A stretch of DNA of 64,000 nt, taken from NCBI RefSeq assembly GCF_014467285.1, contig NZ_NKHR01000013.1, positions 1-64,000 on the forward strand. The letters run 5' to 3'. The position numbers were made by a program, and so were the translations under genes. This DNA is from Xenorhabdus sp014467285. GTDB taxonomy: Bacteria > Pseudomonadota > Gammaproteobacteria > Enterobacterales > Enterobacteriaceae. The notes beneath the pieces were generated by a model that searched no databases, was not told where the DNA came from, and saw nothing but the letters and a program-made list of their open reading frames with translations. Positions 7,250-15,805 of the stretch are shown here, piece after piece (positions within the stretch are counted from its first letter, which is position 1; every line of letters starts with the position of its first letter).

Positions 7250-7909
7250 ATATCTTTACACCATGAAACGGTTTATAGATTGATTTATAAGGATAAAGTT
7301 AATGGTGGTGATTTATGGCAGCATCTCAGGATGGCTAAAAAACCGTATCGAAAACGCTATGGAAGTGATGAGCGCAGAGGAAAAATAAAAAATAGAATCA
7401 GTATTGATAATCGTCCCAAAATTGTTGATAAAAAACAGCGTATTGGTGATTGGGAAGGTGATACTATCGTTGGAAAAGATCATAAAAGTGCATTATTAAC
7501 ATTAGTTGAACGAAAATCGCTATTTATTCTCATTATTAAACTTGAAGATAAAACAGCGGAAGGTGTTGCAAAAGCGGCGACAAGGAATTTAGCACATATA
7601 AAACAAAAGATTAAAACTATCACTGTTGGTAACGGATTGGAATTTGCCGAACACGAACTTATCAGTAAAAATTTAGAGACAAAGATTTATTTTGCCCACC
7701 CTTATTCACCTTGGGAAAGAGGAATAAATGAGAACACCAATGGATTAATCAGAGATTACTTCCCAAAAGGGACCGATTTTAATCAGGTATCAGAGCGAGA
7801 GATAAATCTCGTCGCCAATCGATTAAATAAACGTCCTAGGAAGACACGAGGTTACAAAACACCGAATGAGTTATTTAAAGGAATATCCACTCGTTTACTT
7901 CGTTCATAA
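7250..7909 (+). pseudogene. IS30-family transposase, 5'-truncated and catalytically altered
   Basis: From about 7250 the plus strand reads as the catalytic half of an IS30-family transposase: HHETVYRLIY, then GDWEGDTIVG (first catalytic Asp), then YSPWERGINENTNGLIRDYF (catalytic Glu). The second Asp, normally in a DNG-x-EF motif, is Gly here (VGNGLEF, GGT instead of GAT). The N-terminal DNA-binding part is missing; a frame is open back to 7160 but bears no similarity. It is therefore a dead remnant. An IS30 N-terminal scrap at 30478-30618 may come from a related copy. Confidence 0.75.
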
Positions 7910-8160
7910 CGGTGTTGCGCTTATTATGTGAATGCAAGTTTTATTGAATGAACTGTTTCTAATTAAATTTATTAAGAAGAGGGGGTGATTTTAAGATAAA
8001 AATTTATAGGTGTTACTATTATTAAAAGATAACTTCCTCTCAGAATTTATCTTTATATGAAAAAAACAATAATCTGGCATATAATTACGTCAGTATGTTA
8101 TTATTGGAGTTTATCATCATATATTATCACTATATTATCTATTAGAAAATATAGTTATCT
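7910..8160. other. AT-rich spacer without features
   Basis: I see no gene, strong hairpin or recognisable repeat between the IS30 remnant and the minus-strand gene at 8161. The end of the IS30 element is not identifiable by a clear inverted repeat. Confidence 0.4.
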
Positions 8161-8550
8161 TTAACTCCTAAATCCAAGGTCATCATCATCTTCATTTCCC
8201 ATAATTTTTCTTGTTAGCTCATAACAACACCTTATCTTTTTTTCGCTCACTGAAAATCGGGAAAAAACCTCGAACTCAATAATGGAACCATCCATTTTAT
8301 TCGCCTTAATCATATGATGTGTATGAACATTTTCACCATGTTCAGCAATAGATAAAATAGTTACGTTTAAGTCAGTTAAAGACTTTCTTAATAGCTTTAT
8401 ATGAGAAATGAAATCATTAAAGGATATTTTTTTACCGTTTACTACTTGAAAATAATCCTTTGAGAAAAAAACGCCAATACTTGAGATTTCCAAATCATCA
8501 TTTTCAAGTATATATTTCAAAGCATTTACTACAATATTAGAACAGGACAC
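8161..8550 (-). CDS. small SnoaL/NTF2-like domain protein, uncertain
   Basis: The 129-residue product has the alternating helix-strand pattern of NTF2-like/SnoaL folds: an amphipathic helix at the N-terminus, a central HGENVHTHHMIKANKMDG strand pair and a FEVFSRFSVSEKKIRCCYEL strand pair. This fold serves as small-molecule isomerase, binding protein or assembly domain in many pathways, so no specific function can be claimed. It is a lone gene with an acidic tail (NEDDDDLGFRS), located between IS debris and xseA, in AT-rich DNA typical of accessory genes. Confidence 0.45.
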   Translation of the reverse strand: MSCSNIVVNALKYILENDDLEISSIGVFFSKDYFQVVNGKKISFNDFISHIKLLRKSLTDLNVTILSIAEHGENVHTHHMIKANKMDGSIIEFEVFSRFSVSEKKIRCCYELTRKIMGNEDDDDLGFRS

Positions 8551-8624
8551 TGTATACCCCCATGAAAAAACAGCATACGATGTTATAGATTATAGTAGCT
8601 CAAATCTAAAATGCTCGCCGCAGG

Positions 8625-8669
8625 CTTTGGCTGAGGTACCGCAGCGGAGCGAGGAACGAACAGCCAAAG
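8625..8669. repeat. GC-rich inverted repeat between the accessory island and xseA
   Basis: CTTTGGCTG (8625-8633) and CAGCCAAAG (8661-8669) are complementary arms around a GC-rich centre. The stretch 8612-8690 stands out from its AT-rich surroundings. It lies just past the xseA stop and may act as that gene's 3' structure or be a dispersed intergenic repeat of the genome. Confidence 0.4.
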
Positions 8670-8705
8670 TGAGGAAGCGGAATTTCACCAATTGCTAAGT
8701 AGTTA

Positions 8706-10145
8706 CTACCGATCATTTTCATCAATATTTCCATCTGGGTAATGATAACCGCCTAGATCGTAATATCCGTGTTTCAAAGGTTCTACATCAGGCGTTTTAG
8801 TTACTTTTGTAACCTGCGTCACCTGACTCTCAACCCAACCATCCTGCAATCGTGTTTTTACCATATCACCAGTTTTTACCTGCTTAACCTGTTTCAGCAA
8901 CTTTCCATCAGGTGTTTCACTAATGCTGTAACCACGGCTTAATGTTGCCAATGGGCTTACGGCTTCCATCCGTGAACAGGAAATGGCAAACTTTTCCCGA
9001 CAACGTCCTAACTGCCGCTCAATGGCCTGTTGCAAACGAAAATCAAGTTGCTGGATCGATTGATTATAATGGCGGATTTTCCGTTCGGGATTGGTTTGTA
9101 ACAGTCTCTGGTTCAACTTCTCATATGAAATTGAATTTTGCTTCAGGCAACGTAATAAACTATCAATCAGCTTTTGGCGCAATTCAGCCAAATGATTTTG
9201 TTGCCGCGCCAGGCGCAAATCAGGGCGCTGTTGTTGAAGCCGATGGGACAATATATTAAACACGCGTTGTTTTTGGGCAAAGAAATAATCCATCGCCATT
9301 TCAAGGCGTTGTTGTAAGGATTGAACCTGCCTCAGTAACTCTATCTGATTGCGGCTAACCAGTTCTGCTGCCGCAGAAGGTGTAGGGGCGCGTAAATCAG
9401 CAACAAAATCTGCAATTGTCACATCCGTTTCGTGCCCGACAGCGCTAACAATCGGAATACGACTTTGGAATATCGCACGTGCAACTTGCTCATCATTGAA
9501 GCACCATAAATCTTCCAGTGACCCTCCGCCCCGTCCGACAATCAGAACATCACATTCTTGTCGCGCATTTGCCAGTTCGATTGCGCGAATAATCTGTAAT
9601 GGCGCTTCGGCTCCCTGAACTGCGGTGGGATAAATAACAATGGGCAAGGAAGGATCACGCCGTTTCAGTATATTCAGAATATCGTGCAATGCAGCGCCAC
9701 TTGCCGAGGTGATGACACCGAGTCGCTTTGCTGGTGAGGGCAGGTTTTTTTTATGGGTTTGATCAAATAGGCCTTCTGCGGTGAGCTTTTGCTTCAACAT
9801 TTCAAACTGTTGTTGTAGCAACCCATCTCCGGCAGGCTGAATACTCTCGACAATCAGTTGATAGTCGCCCCGGGGTTCGTATAGTGTGATTTGTGCCCGT
9901 ACCAACACTTGCTGACCATTTTGTGGACGAAATGTTGCCCTTAGATTGCTGCTTCGAAACATAGCGGCACGGATTTGTGCTCGTTCATCTTTTAATGTGA
10001 AATACCAATGTCCTGACGATGGCTGAGAAAAATTGGATATTTCGGCAGTTAGCCAAATTCTGCCCATTTCCAGCTCCAATAGCTGACGAACTGTCTGATT
10101 CAGACGGCTAACAGAAAAAATTCCGGTATTGGTTGGTAGTGACAT
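8706..10145 (-). CDS. xseA: exodeoxyribonuclease VII large subunit
   Basis: XseA forms with XseB a cytoplasmic nuclease that degrades single-stranded DNA to oligonucleotides. The product starts SLPTNTGIFSVSRLNQTVRQLLE with an N-terminal OB-fold domain (to about residue 100, motif GHWYFTLKDERAQIRAAMF). A catalytic domain follows with VIVGRGGGSLEDLWCFNDE and SAVGHETDVTIADFVADLRA, then a long coiled-coil region. At 479 residues it is slightly longer than the E. coli protein because of an extended C-terminal tail (VTQVTKVTKTPDVEPLK). It is divergent from guaB, as in E. coli. Confidence 0.95.
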   Translation of the reverse strand: MSLPTNTGIFSVSRLNQTVRQLLELEMGRIWLTAEISNFSQPSSGHWYFTLKDERAQIRAAMFRSSNLRATFRPQNGQQVLVRAQITLYEPRGDYQLIVESIQPAGDGLLQQQFEMLKQKLTAEGLFDQTHKKNLPSPAKRLGVITSASGAALHDILNILKRRDPSLPIVIYPTAVQGAEAPLQIIRAIELANARQECDVLIVGRGGGSLEDLWCFNDEQVARAIFQSRIPIVSAVGHETDVTIADFVADLRAPTPSAAAELVSRNQIELLRQVQSLQQRLEMAMDYFFAQKQRVFNILSHRLQQQRPDLRLARQQNHLAELRQKLIDSLLRCLKQNSISYEKLNQRLLQTNPERKIRHYNQSIQQLDFRLQQAIERQLGRCREKFAISCSRMEAVSPLATLSRGYSISETPDGKLLKQVKQVKTGDMVKTRLQDGWVESQVTQVTKVTKTPDVEPLKHGYYDLGGYHYPDGNIDENDR

Positions 10146-10234
10146 GTGAGCTAGATCAAATTTTAAAACAAGGACTTAATTAAGTGATATTAATCTCCTT
10201 ACCTGACTAATCAAGAATTTTTTTCAAAAAATGC

Positions 10235-10263
10235 TGGAGGCAACCGATTTCGGCCTGTATAAT
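10235..10263 (+). promoter_or_regulatory. probable guaBA promoter
   Basis: A consensus TATAAT lies at 10258-10263, 55 bases before the guaB start, in the xseA-guaB divergent region. The -35 region near 10235-10240 (TGGAGG) is weak, which fits a promoter subject to activation or stringent control. The AT-rich stretch at 10200-10230 could act as an UP element. No clear PurR box was found. Confidence 0.45.
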
Positions 10264-10318
10264 GCCGCGGCAATATTTTATCCCTCTTATTGCTCCATAG
10301 CCTGGTGAGATATTGCCC

Positions 10319-11785
10319 ATGTTACGAATTAAAAAAGAAGCATTAACTTTTGACGATGTTTTGTTGGTTCCTGCCCATTCTACAGTCCTGCCAAACACAG
10401 CAGATCTGTCCACTCAATTAACTTCTACCATTCGCCTGAACGTTCCTATGCTTTCCGCTGCTATGGATACCGTGACGGAATCTTCACTGGCAATTGCACT
10501 GGCACAGGAAGGGGGCATTGGCTTCATTCATAAAAATATGTCAATCGAGCGTCAGGCTGAAGAAGTCAGCCGCGTGAAGAAACACGAAAGCGGTGTTGTT
10601 ACCGATCCTGTTACTGTAACGCCACAAACGACTCTGCGTGAAGTCCATGAATTGACTGAGCGTAATGGTTTCGCCGGTTATCCGGTGGTCACCGAAGAGA
10701 ATGAATTGGTGGGTATCATTACTGGTCGTGATGTCCGTTTTGTTACCGATTTGGATCAGCCGGTGACTGCGGTGATGACGCCGAAAGCGCGTCTGGTGAC
10801 AGTAAAAGAAGGCGAAGCCCGTGAAGTTGTTTTGCAGAAAATGCACGAGCAACGTGTTGAGAAAGCGTTGGTTGTTGATGATAACTTCCACCTGCTCGGC
10901 ATGATTACGGTGAAAGATTTCCAGAAAGCAGAGCGTAAGCCAAACGCATGTAAAGATGAACAAGGTCGTTTGCGTGTTGGCGCTGCGGTTGGCGCAGGTG
11001 CCGGCAATGAAGAACGTGTTGATGCGCTGGTCGCGGCGGGTGTAGATGTGCTGCTTATCGACTCTTCTCACGGTCATTCGGAAGGTGTTTTACAACGTAT
11101 TCGTGAAACCCGCGCTAAATACCCTGATCTACAAATTATCGGCGGTAACGTAGCAACCGGAGAAGGTGCTAAGGCGCTGGTGGAAGCTGGTGTGAATGCG
11201 GTTAAGGTAGGTATCGGTCCTGGCTCTATTTGTACGACCCGTATCGTAACGGGTGTGGGTGTTCCTCAAATCACTGCAATTGCAGATGCAGTGGAAGCAT
11301 TGGAAGGTACTGGTATTCCTGTTATTGCAGACGGTGGTATCCGCTTCTCTGGTGACATCGCTAAAGCAATCGCGGCAGGTGCATCGTGTGTGATGGTAGG
11401 TTCAATGCTGGCTGGTACAGAAGAATCTCCGGGTGAAATCGAACTTTATCAAGGCCGTTCATTCAAATCCTACCGTGGTATGGGTTCTTTGGGCGCGATG
11501 TCCAAAGGTTCTTCTGACCGTTACTTCCAGACTGATAACGCAGCAGACAAACTTGTGCCGGAAGGTATCGAAGGCCGCGTGGCTTATAAAGGTCTGCTGA
11601 AAAGTATCGTGCACCAACAAATGGGTGGCCTGCGTTCCTGTATGGGCCTGACTGGTTGTGCAACCATTAATGAACTGAGAACTAAAGCAGAATTTGTTCG
11701 TATCAGTGGTGCAGGTATCCAGGAAAGCCATGTTCATGACGTGACGATTACCAAAGAATCACCAAACTATCGTTTAGGTCTGTAA
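10319..11785 (+). CDS. guaB: inosine-5'-monophosphate dehydrogenase
   Basis: GuaB oxidises IMP to XMP with NAD, the committed step of GMP synthesis. The ATG at 10319 gives MLRIKKEALTFDDVLLVPAH and 488 residues, the exact enterobacterial length; a TTG six bases upstream is less likely. The TIM barrel carries the catalytic Cys in GPGSICTTRIVTG, and two CBS domains (about residues 93-205) are inserted in it. GGTGAG at 10304-10309 is the ribosome-binding site. It is followed by guaA on the same strand, with a hairpin between. Confidence 0.97.
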   Translation: MLRIKKEALTFDDVLLVPAHSTVLPNTADLSTQLTSTIRLNVPMLSAAMDTVTESSLAIALAQEGGIGFIHKNMSIERQAEEVSRVKKHESGVVTDPVTVTPQTTLREVHELTERNGFAGYPVVTEENELVGIITGRDVRFVTDLDQPVTAVMTPKARLVTVKEGEAREVVLQKMHEQRVEKALVVDDNFHLLGMITVKDFQKAERKPNACKDEQGRLRVGAAVGAGAGNEERVDALVAAGVDVLLIDSSHGHSEGVLQRIRETRAKYPDLQIIGGNVATGEGAKALVEAGVNAVKVGIGPGSICTTRIVTGVGVPQITAIADAVEALEGTGIPVIADGGIRFSGDIAKAIAAGASCVMVGSMLAGTEESPGEIELYQGRSFKSYRGMGSLGAMSKGSSDRYFQTDNAADKLVPEGIEGRVAYKGLLKSIVHQQMGGLRSCMGLTGCATINELRTKAEFVRISGAGIQESHVHDVTITKESPNYRLGL

Positions 11786-11795
11786 TCTATTTAGG

Positions 11796-11815
11796 GTGGC
11801 CCGTAATCGGGCCAC
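11796..11815 (+). terminator. guaB-guaA intercistronic hairpin
   Basis: GTGGCCCG (11796-11803), loop TAAT and CGGGCCAC (11808-11815) form a perfect stem followed by TGACTTTTT. It looks like an intrinsic terminator with partial read-through, which would lower guaA expression relative to guaB. Confidence 0.7.
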
Positions 11816-11863
11816 TGACTTTTTAAACTTTTAATTGCCACTTGTTTTTGGAATTCACCTCAA

Positions 11864-13441
11864 ATGACAACTAATATCCATCAGCATCGTATTCTGATCC
11901 TTGATTTTGGCTCGCAATACACTCAGCTTATTGCACGCCGCATTCGTGAAATTGGTGTTTATTGTGAACTTTGGACATGGAATGTCACTGAAGAGCAAAT
12001 CCGCGAATTTAACCCGAATGGTATTATCCTTTCTGGTGGACCGGAGAGTACAACTGAGCACGATAGCCCACGTGCCCCGGAATATGTTTTCAATGCAGGT
12101 GTACCCGTATTGGGTATCTGTTATGGCATGCAAACGATGTCCATGCAGTTGGGTGGTCAGGTTTCCAACTCTGATGAGCGTGAATTTGGTTATGCTCAGG
12201 TTGAAATTAAGCAGGATTGTGAACTATTCCGCGATATTCAAGATGCACTGAGTGAAGCCGGTAAACCTCTGCTGGATGTATGGATGAGCCATGGCGACAA
12301 AGTGACTGCTATTCCGGCTGACTTCACGACCATTGCCAGCACAGATACTTGCCCGTTTGCTATCATGGCTAATGATGAAAAACGTTTTTATGGTGTGCAA
12401 TTCCACCCAGAAGTAACTCACACTCATCAGGGTTTGAATATCCTGAAACGCTTCGTTCTGGATATCTGTCAATGTGAAGCGCTGTGGACACCGGCTTCCA
12501 TTATTGACGATATCGTAGAGCGTCTGCGTGCGCAGATTGGTGATGATCAGGTTATTCTGGCCTTGTCTGGCGGTGTGGATTCTTCTGTCACAGCACTGTT
12601 ACTGAACCGTGCAATTGGTAAGCGCCTGACTTGTGTTTTTGTAGACAACGGCTTGCTGCGCTTGAACGAAGCAGATCAAGTGATGGATATGTTCGCCGGT
12701 AAATTTGACCTGAACATCGTTCATGTTAAAGCAGAAGATCGCTTCTTGTCTGCGTTGGCGGGAATTAATGATCCGGAAGCCAAACGTAAAACCATTGGTC
12801 ACGTCTTTATTGATGTGTTTGATGAAGAAGCTTCGAAACAAACTCAAGTTAAGTGGCTGGCACAGGGCACGATTTACCCGGACGTTATCGAATCTGCGGC
12901 ATCAGCAACGGGCAATGCCCATGTGATTAAGTCTCACCACAACGTGGGTGGCTTGCCAGAAGATATGAAACTGGGTCTGGTTGAACCATTAAAAGAGCTG
13001 TTCAAAGACGAAGTTCGTCGTATCGGTCTGGAATTGGGACTGCCATATGAGATGTTATATCGTCATCCATTCCCGGGCCCGGGCCTTGGTGTTCGCGTAT
13101 TAGGCGAAGTGAAGAAAGAGTACTGTGACTTACTGCGCCGTGCTGATGCTATTTTTATTGAAGAACTGCATAAAGCTGATCTGTACCATAAAGTGAGTCA
13201 GGCATTTACCGTATTCCTGCCAGTCCGTTCTGTAGGCGTTATGGGTGATGGCCGTAAATACGATTGGGTTGTTTCCCTGCGTGCGGTAGAAACCATTGAC
13301 TTTATGACTGCCCATTGGGCACATTTGCCATATGATTTCTTGGGTCGTGTATCAAACAGGATCATTAATGAAGTCGCTGGTATTTCGCGGGTGGTCTATG
13401 ATATTAGCGGTAAGCCACCAGCGACGATTGAATGGGAATGA
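11864..13441 (+). CDS. guaA: GMP synthase (glutamine-hydrolysing)
   Basis: GuaA converts XMP to GMP using glutamine and ATP. The N-terminal class I glutamine amidotransferase domain has the nucleophile in GICYGMQ (Cys86) and the His/Glu pair in VQFHPEVTHT. The ATP-pyrophosphatase domain has the P-loop LALSGGVDSSVTALL, and the C-terminal dimerisation domain ends PPATIEWE. The 525 residues match the E. coli enzyme. It is the second gene of the guaBA pair. Confidence 0.97.
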   Translation: MTTNIHQHRILILDFGSQYTQLIARRIREIGVYCELWTWNVTEEQIREFNPNGIILSGGPESTTEHDSPRAPEYVFNAGVPVLGICYGMQTMSMQLGGQVSNSDEREFGYAQVEIKQDCELFRDIQDALSEAGKPLLDVWMSHGDKVTAIPADFTTIASTDTCPFAIMANDEKRFYGVQFHPEVTHTHQGLNILKRFVLDICQCEALWTPASIIDDIVERLRAQIGDDQVILALSGGVDSSVTALLLNRAIGKRLTCVFVDNGLLRLNEADQVMDMFAGKFDLNIVHVKAEDRFLSALAGINDPEAKRKTIGHVFIDVFDEEASKQTQVKWLAQGTIYPDVIESAASATGNAHVIKSHHNVGGLPEDMKLGLVEPLKELFKDEVRRIGLELGLPYEMLYRHPFPGPGLGVRVLGEVKKEYCDLLRRADAIFIEELHKADLYHKVSQAFTVFLPVRSVGVMGDGRKYDWVVSLRAVETIDFMTAHWAHLPYDFLGRVSNRIINEVAGISRVVYDISGKPPATIEWE

Positions 13442-13491
13442 TTTAACGTCTCCCCCGAGCCTCACCAAATTATCATGATGTTCTAATTAAT

Positions 13492-13513
13492 GCCCTGATT
13501 TCAGGGCTTTTTT
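13492..13513 (+). terminator. guaBA operon terminator
   Basis: GCCCTGA (13492-13498), a two-base loop and TCAGGGC (13501-13507) are followed by six T residues: a textbook intrinsic terminator 50 bases after guaA. Confidence 0.9.
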
Positions 13514-13595
13514 GTCTCTGTGTTTCACCAAATTCCCGCATTCGTGTACATTTGTGTTTATGTTGATACTGTCAAATAGTGTCTAAGAAGTTGGT

Positions 13596-13676
13596 ATGTT
13601 CCATGATTCGAAATGGCCAGAAGATCCTGATGATCTATTCGTTGGCGAGCGGTGGTATTACGGTGAAGTGGCGTAA
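13596..13676 (+). other. 26-codon open frame, possible gene remnant
   Basis: An ATG frame reads MFHDSKWPEDPDDLFVGE and ends in WYYGEVA before a stop. The Trp- and acid-rich composition resembles genuine protein more than random sequence, but no ribosome-binding site or neighbour supports expression. It may be the tail of a lost gene between guaA and the next orphan. Confidence 0.2.
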
Positions 13677-13770
13677 TAGTTTTGCTGTATTTCTCAATTT
13701 CCCTACATTCGCTAACGTAAGTAAGTCATCTATAATTTAATCTCCACCAATGCTAAATAAGGAAGCTTTC

Positions 13771-14283
13771 ATGGCTATGCTGAAAGAGAGACAGCTTATG
13801 ATTATTCGAGCTATGAATGATCAAAATCGCTTAATGCAACCTATTAGTGAAGAGAAATTACAGTTCCTCGGAGAGACGCTTGGATGGGATCAATTAGCTG
13901 ACGACATAAACTATTTAATAAAAATTGGGCTGGTTAATCATGATGCAATCCTTTTTGATATTGATGGTGGTTATGATTTTAATCCAGAAGCAATGACGCT
14001 TACCTCTGCTGGTGTTGATTACGTTAATACGGACATAATAGGTAATGAAATTAATACGGTTATCATCAATATCCATAAAAATACACTGGAACAGATTGAA
14101 ACAATAATTAATGCTGCGAACTTGTCTGATACTGAAAAGAAAATCCTTTTACAGTTAGTGAAAGAGAAAGGTGCAGAATTTGTGGTTGGTAAGTGCGTAG
14201 AGACCTTATTTACTCATACTGATCTGGCTGTTGCTGTGCTTTCAAAGATAGTAAATCCAAAGATAGTAAAAAGAACTTTTTGA
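13771..14283 (+). CDS. uncharacterised protein with winged-helix-like N-terminus
   Basis: I do not recognise the family. With the ATG at 13771 (AAGGA at 13757-13761 upstream) the product has 170 residues; an ATG at 13750 would add seven. Residues 1-80 have a winged-helix pattern: a helix pair, then ADDINYLIKIGLVNHD and LTSAGVDYVN, like small DNA-binding or adaptor proteins. The C-terminal half is helical with a possible coiled coil (NTLEQIETIINAANLSDTEK). Orphan genes of this build occur in prophage remnants and toxin-antitoxin-like loci, but no partner gene is present. Confidence 0.5.
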   Translation: MAMLKERQLMIIRAMNDQNRLMQPISEEKLQFLGETLGWDQLADDINYLIKIGLVNHDAILFDIDGGYDFNPEAMTLTSAGVDYVNTDIIGNEINTVIINIHKNTLEQIETIINAANLSDTEKKILLQLVKEKGAEFVVGKCVETLFTHTDLAVAVLSKIVNPKIVKRTF

Positions 14284-14294
14284 TTCTCGTTGAT

Positions 14295-14313
14295 AAGCCG
14301 GAACTCCCGGCTT
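14295..14313 (+). terminator. hairpin after the winged-helix orphan
   Basis: AAGCCGG (14295-14301) and CCGGCTT (14307-14313) form a short stem 12 bases after the gene. There is no T tract, so termination would be weak. The remaining sequence up to 14628 holds nothing I can identify. Confidence 0.4.
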
Positions 14314-14628
14314 AAACCCTCACAACCTTTTCTATAAATTAATTATTTTGGCATTCATCACTAACTCTTAGAATATGATGGAATTTTTATCTGATAGTGG
14401 TTCTATAATAAAAAATACAATGTGTCTTCGCATTATATTGGTATGTGATTTTTTTTGCTGCATTTTAACAATAAAGAACAACGTGTAGAAAAGAGTCAGA
14501 AAATTATGTTTATGTCTAAGAGAGGGTTATGAGAAGTAGGAAAGTGAAGTTAATTATATTGATGTGGCCTTTTTCATTAAATTGATAAAATAGGTAGTGC
14601 AATATTGCGTTGCAAAAAGGAATTAATT

Positions 14629-14645
14629 ATGACTAAACAGCAGCC
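14629..14645 (+). pseudogene. start of a gene cut by ISAs1-family DNA
   Basis: AAAAAGG at 14613-14619 and an ATG at 14629 (MTKQQP) look like a real translation start, but the frame enters the truncated end of the ISAs1 transposase after about five codons. The fragment at 15432-15725, on the far side of the element and on the same strand, may be the other part of the same gene. Confidence 0.35.
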
Positions 14646-15363
14646 TATCTCCATTTGGCGATTTCTATCCGACCATGTCCTTGTTCTATTTTAATATTTT
14701 TGCTTTGACTGGCCGCAGAGACCTTTTCTGATAAGGCATTTTTCACTGCCCGGTGTAACGCCGCCTGGTTTCCTTTGACCGCCAGAAGATAGTCCCCGCC
14801 TTGTTTGACAATACACTCAGCAATTTTAGTCTGACAGCCCATTGCATCAATGGTCACGAGACAACCTTTGATATCCAGCAGCGCAATGAGTTTGGGAATG
14901 GCCTTTATTTCATTGGACTTTTTATCTGTTTTTAATTGCCCCATAACGACGCCATTTTGGGTGGCAAATGCACTCACCATATGAATGGCTGACTGTCGAT
15001 CCTTTCGGTCATAAGAGCCCCGCAACCGTTTTCTATCAATCGCAATGATCTCCCCCGCCAAGTACGTTTACTGACAGCTTGTATCCAACGAATAAAACAG
15101 TGTTGGAATTGGAATGGGTCAAGGCGGGATACAATACGGGCAATGGTATCATGAACGGGCAGCCCGGTAAGAAACAACGCCTTTTGTTGAAGCCAATCCA
15201 GATGTGTTTCGCCAAAGTCTTCGATATCTTCCCATCCTTCAGCGCCCGCAAGGATGGCACACATCGTCAGGAAAAGAACGTCAAATAAGGGATAACTGAT
15301 TTTTGCAGACTGCCGTGGGTCGGTTAACTCACCAAAATATTGAGAAAAAGCCTCGACACTCAT
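14645..15363 (-). pseudogene. ISAs1-family transposase, frameshifted and 3'-truncated
   Basis: The minus strand encodes the N-terminal half (SVEAFSQYFGELTDPRQSAK, then WEDIEDFGETHLDWLQ) in one frame up to about 15060 and the catalytic part (GEIIAIDRKRLRGSYDRKD, then LVTIDAMGCQTKIAE) in another. These are signatures of ISAs1 / H-repeat-associated transposases. The frame change is near 15045-15065. The protein then stops at a TAG created by the junction with flanking DNA near 14645, so the C-terminal quarter is missing. It is not functional. Confidence 0.85.
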
Positions 15364-15431
15364 GAGGGCACTCCCGGAAAAAGGAGTATAAGATCATAAC
15401 GTTATTTACAGGTCAAATAATTTTAAGTTGA

Positions 15432-15725
15432 TTTAAAAACGTTCGTGATCTTGCCCTGGCAGGACGTTGTGATGCAGACTATCTGAATAAGACGTTTTAT
15501 GAAACTAAAGAAGTCTTAGAGTGCCAGAGCCGCGGCAAGGAAGAATATTGCAACAGGGTTACATATTACCGTATTAACAATGTATTACCAAAGTATTGCG
15601 TTTCCTACATTAACCACGAATGGACTGATTTAAACAGCACCTTGCACTATCAGGGTGCAAGTGAATGGATCAAGAAAAATTCAGTTTCTGGTTGGAACAA
15701 TCAGGGCGGCAAGTGGATTGACTAG
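15432..15725 (+). pseudogene. 3' fragment of an unknown cysteine-containing protein
   Basis: A frame open from 15432, after an in-frame TGA, reads NVRDLALAGRCDADYLNKTF, then TYYRINNVLPKYCVSYINHE, and ends GWNNQGGKWID. It has no start codon and follows the ISAs1 remnant, so it is the 3' part of an interrupted gene. Four Cys and many aromatic residues suggest an exported or structural protein. I do not recognise it. It lies 80 bases before the adhesin gene and may have been co-transcribed with it. Confidence 0.5.
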
Positions 15726-15805
15726 CGTTTGGTTGGTGCAGTGTGCTGCAACACACCGCACCTGCTGATTACAAAATTAATATTAAATTCAAAGAGGTAT
15801 CAATC

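Noticed and set aside
8942..9618. Plus-strand frames inside xseA
   Set aside because: These are shadows of the well-supported xseA coding strand.
10541..11077. Long minus-strand frame inside guaB
   Set aside because: It is an antisense shadow of guaB, a strongly conserved gene, with low-complexity His/Thr/Phe-rich translation.
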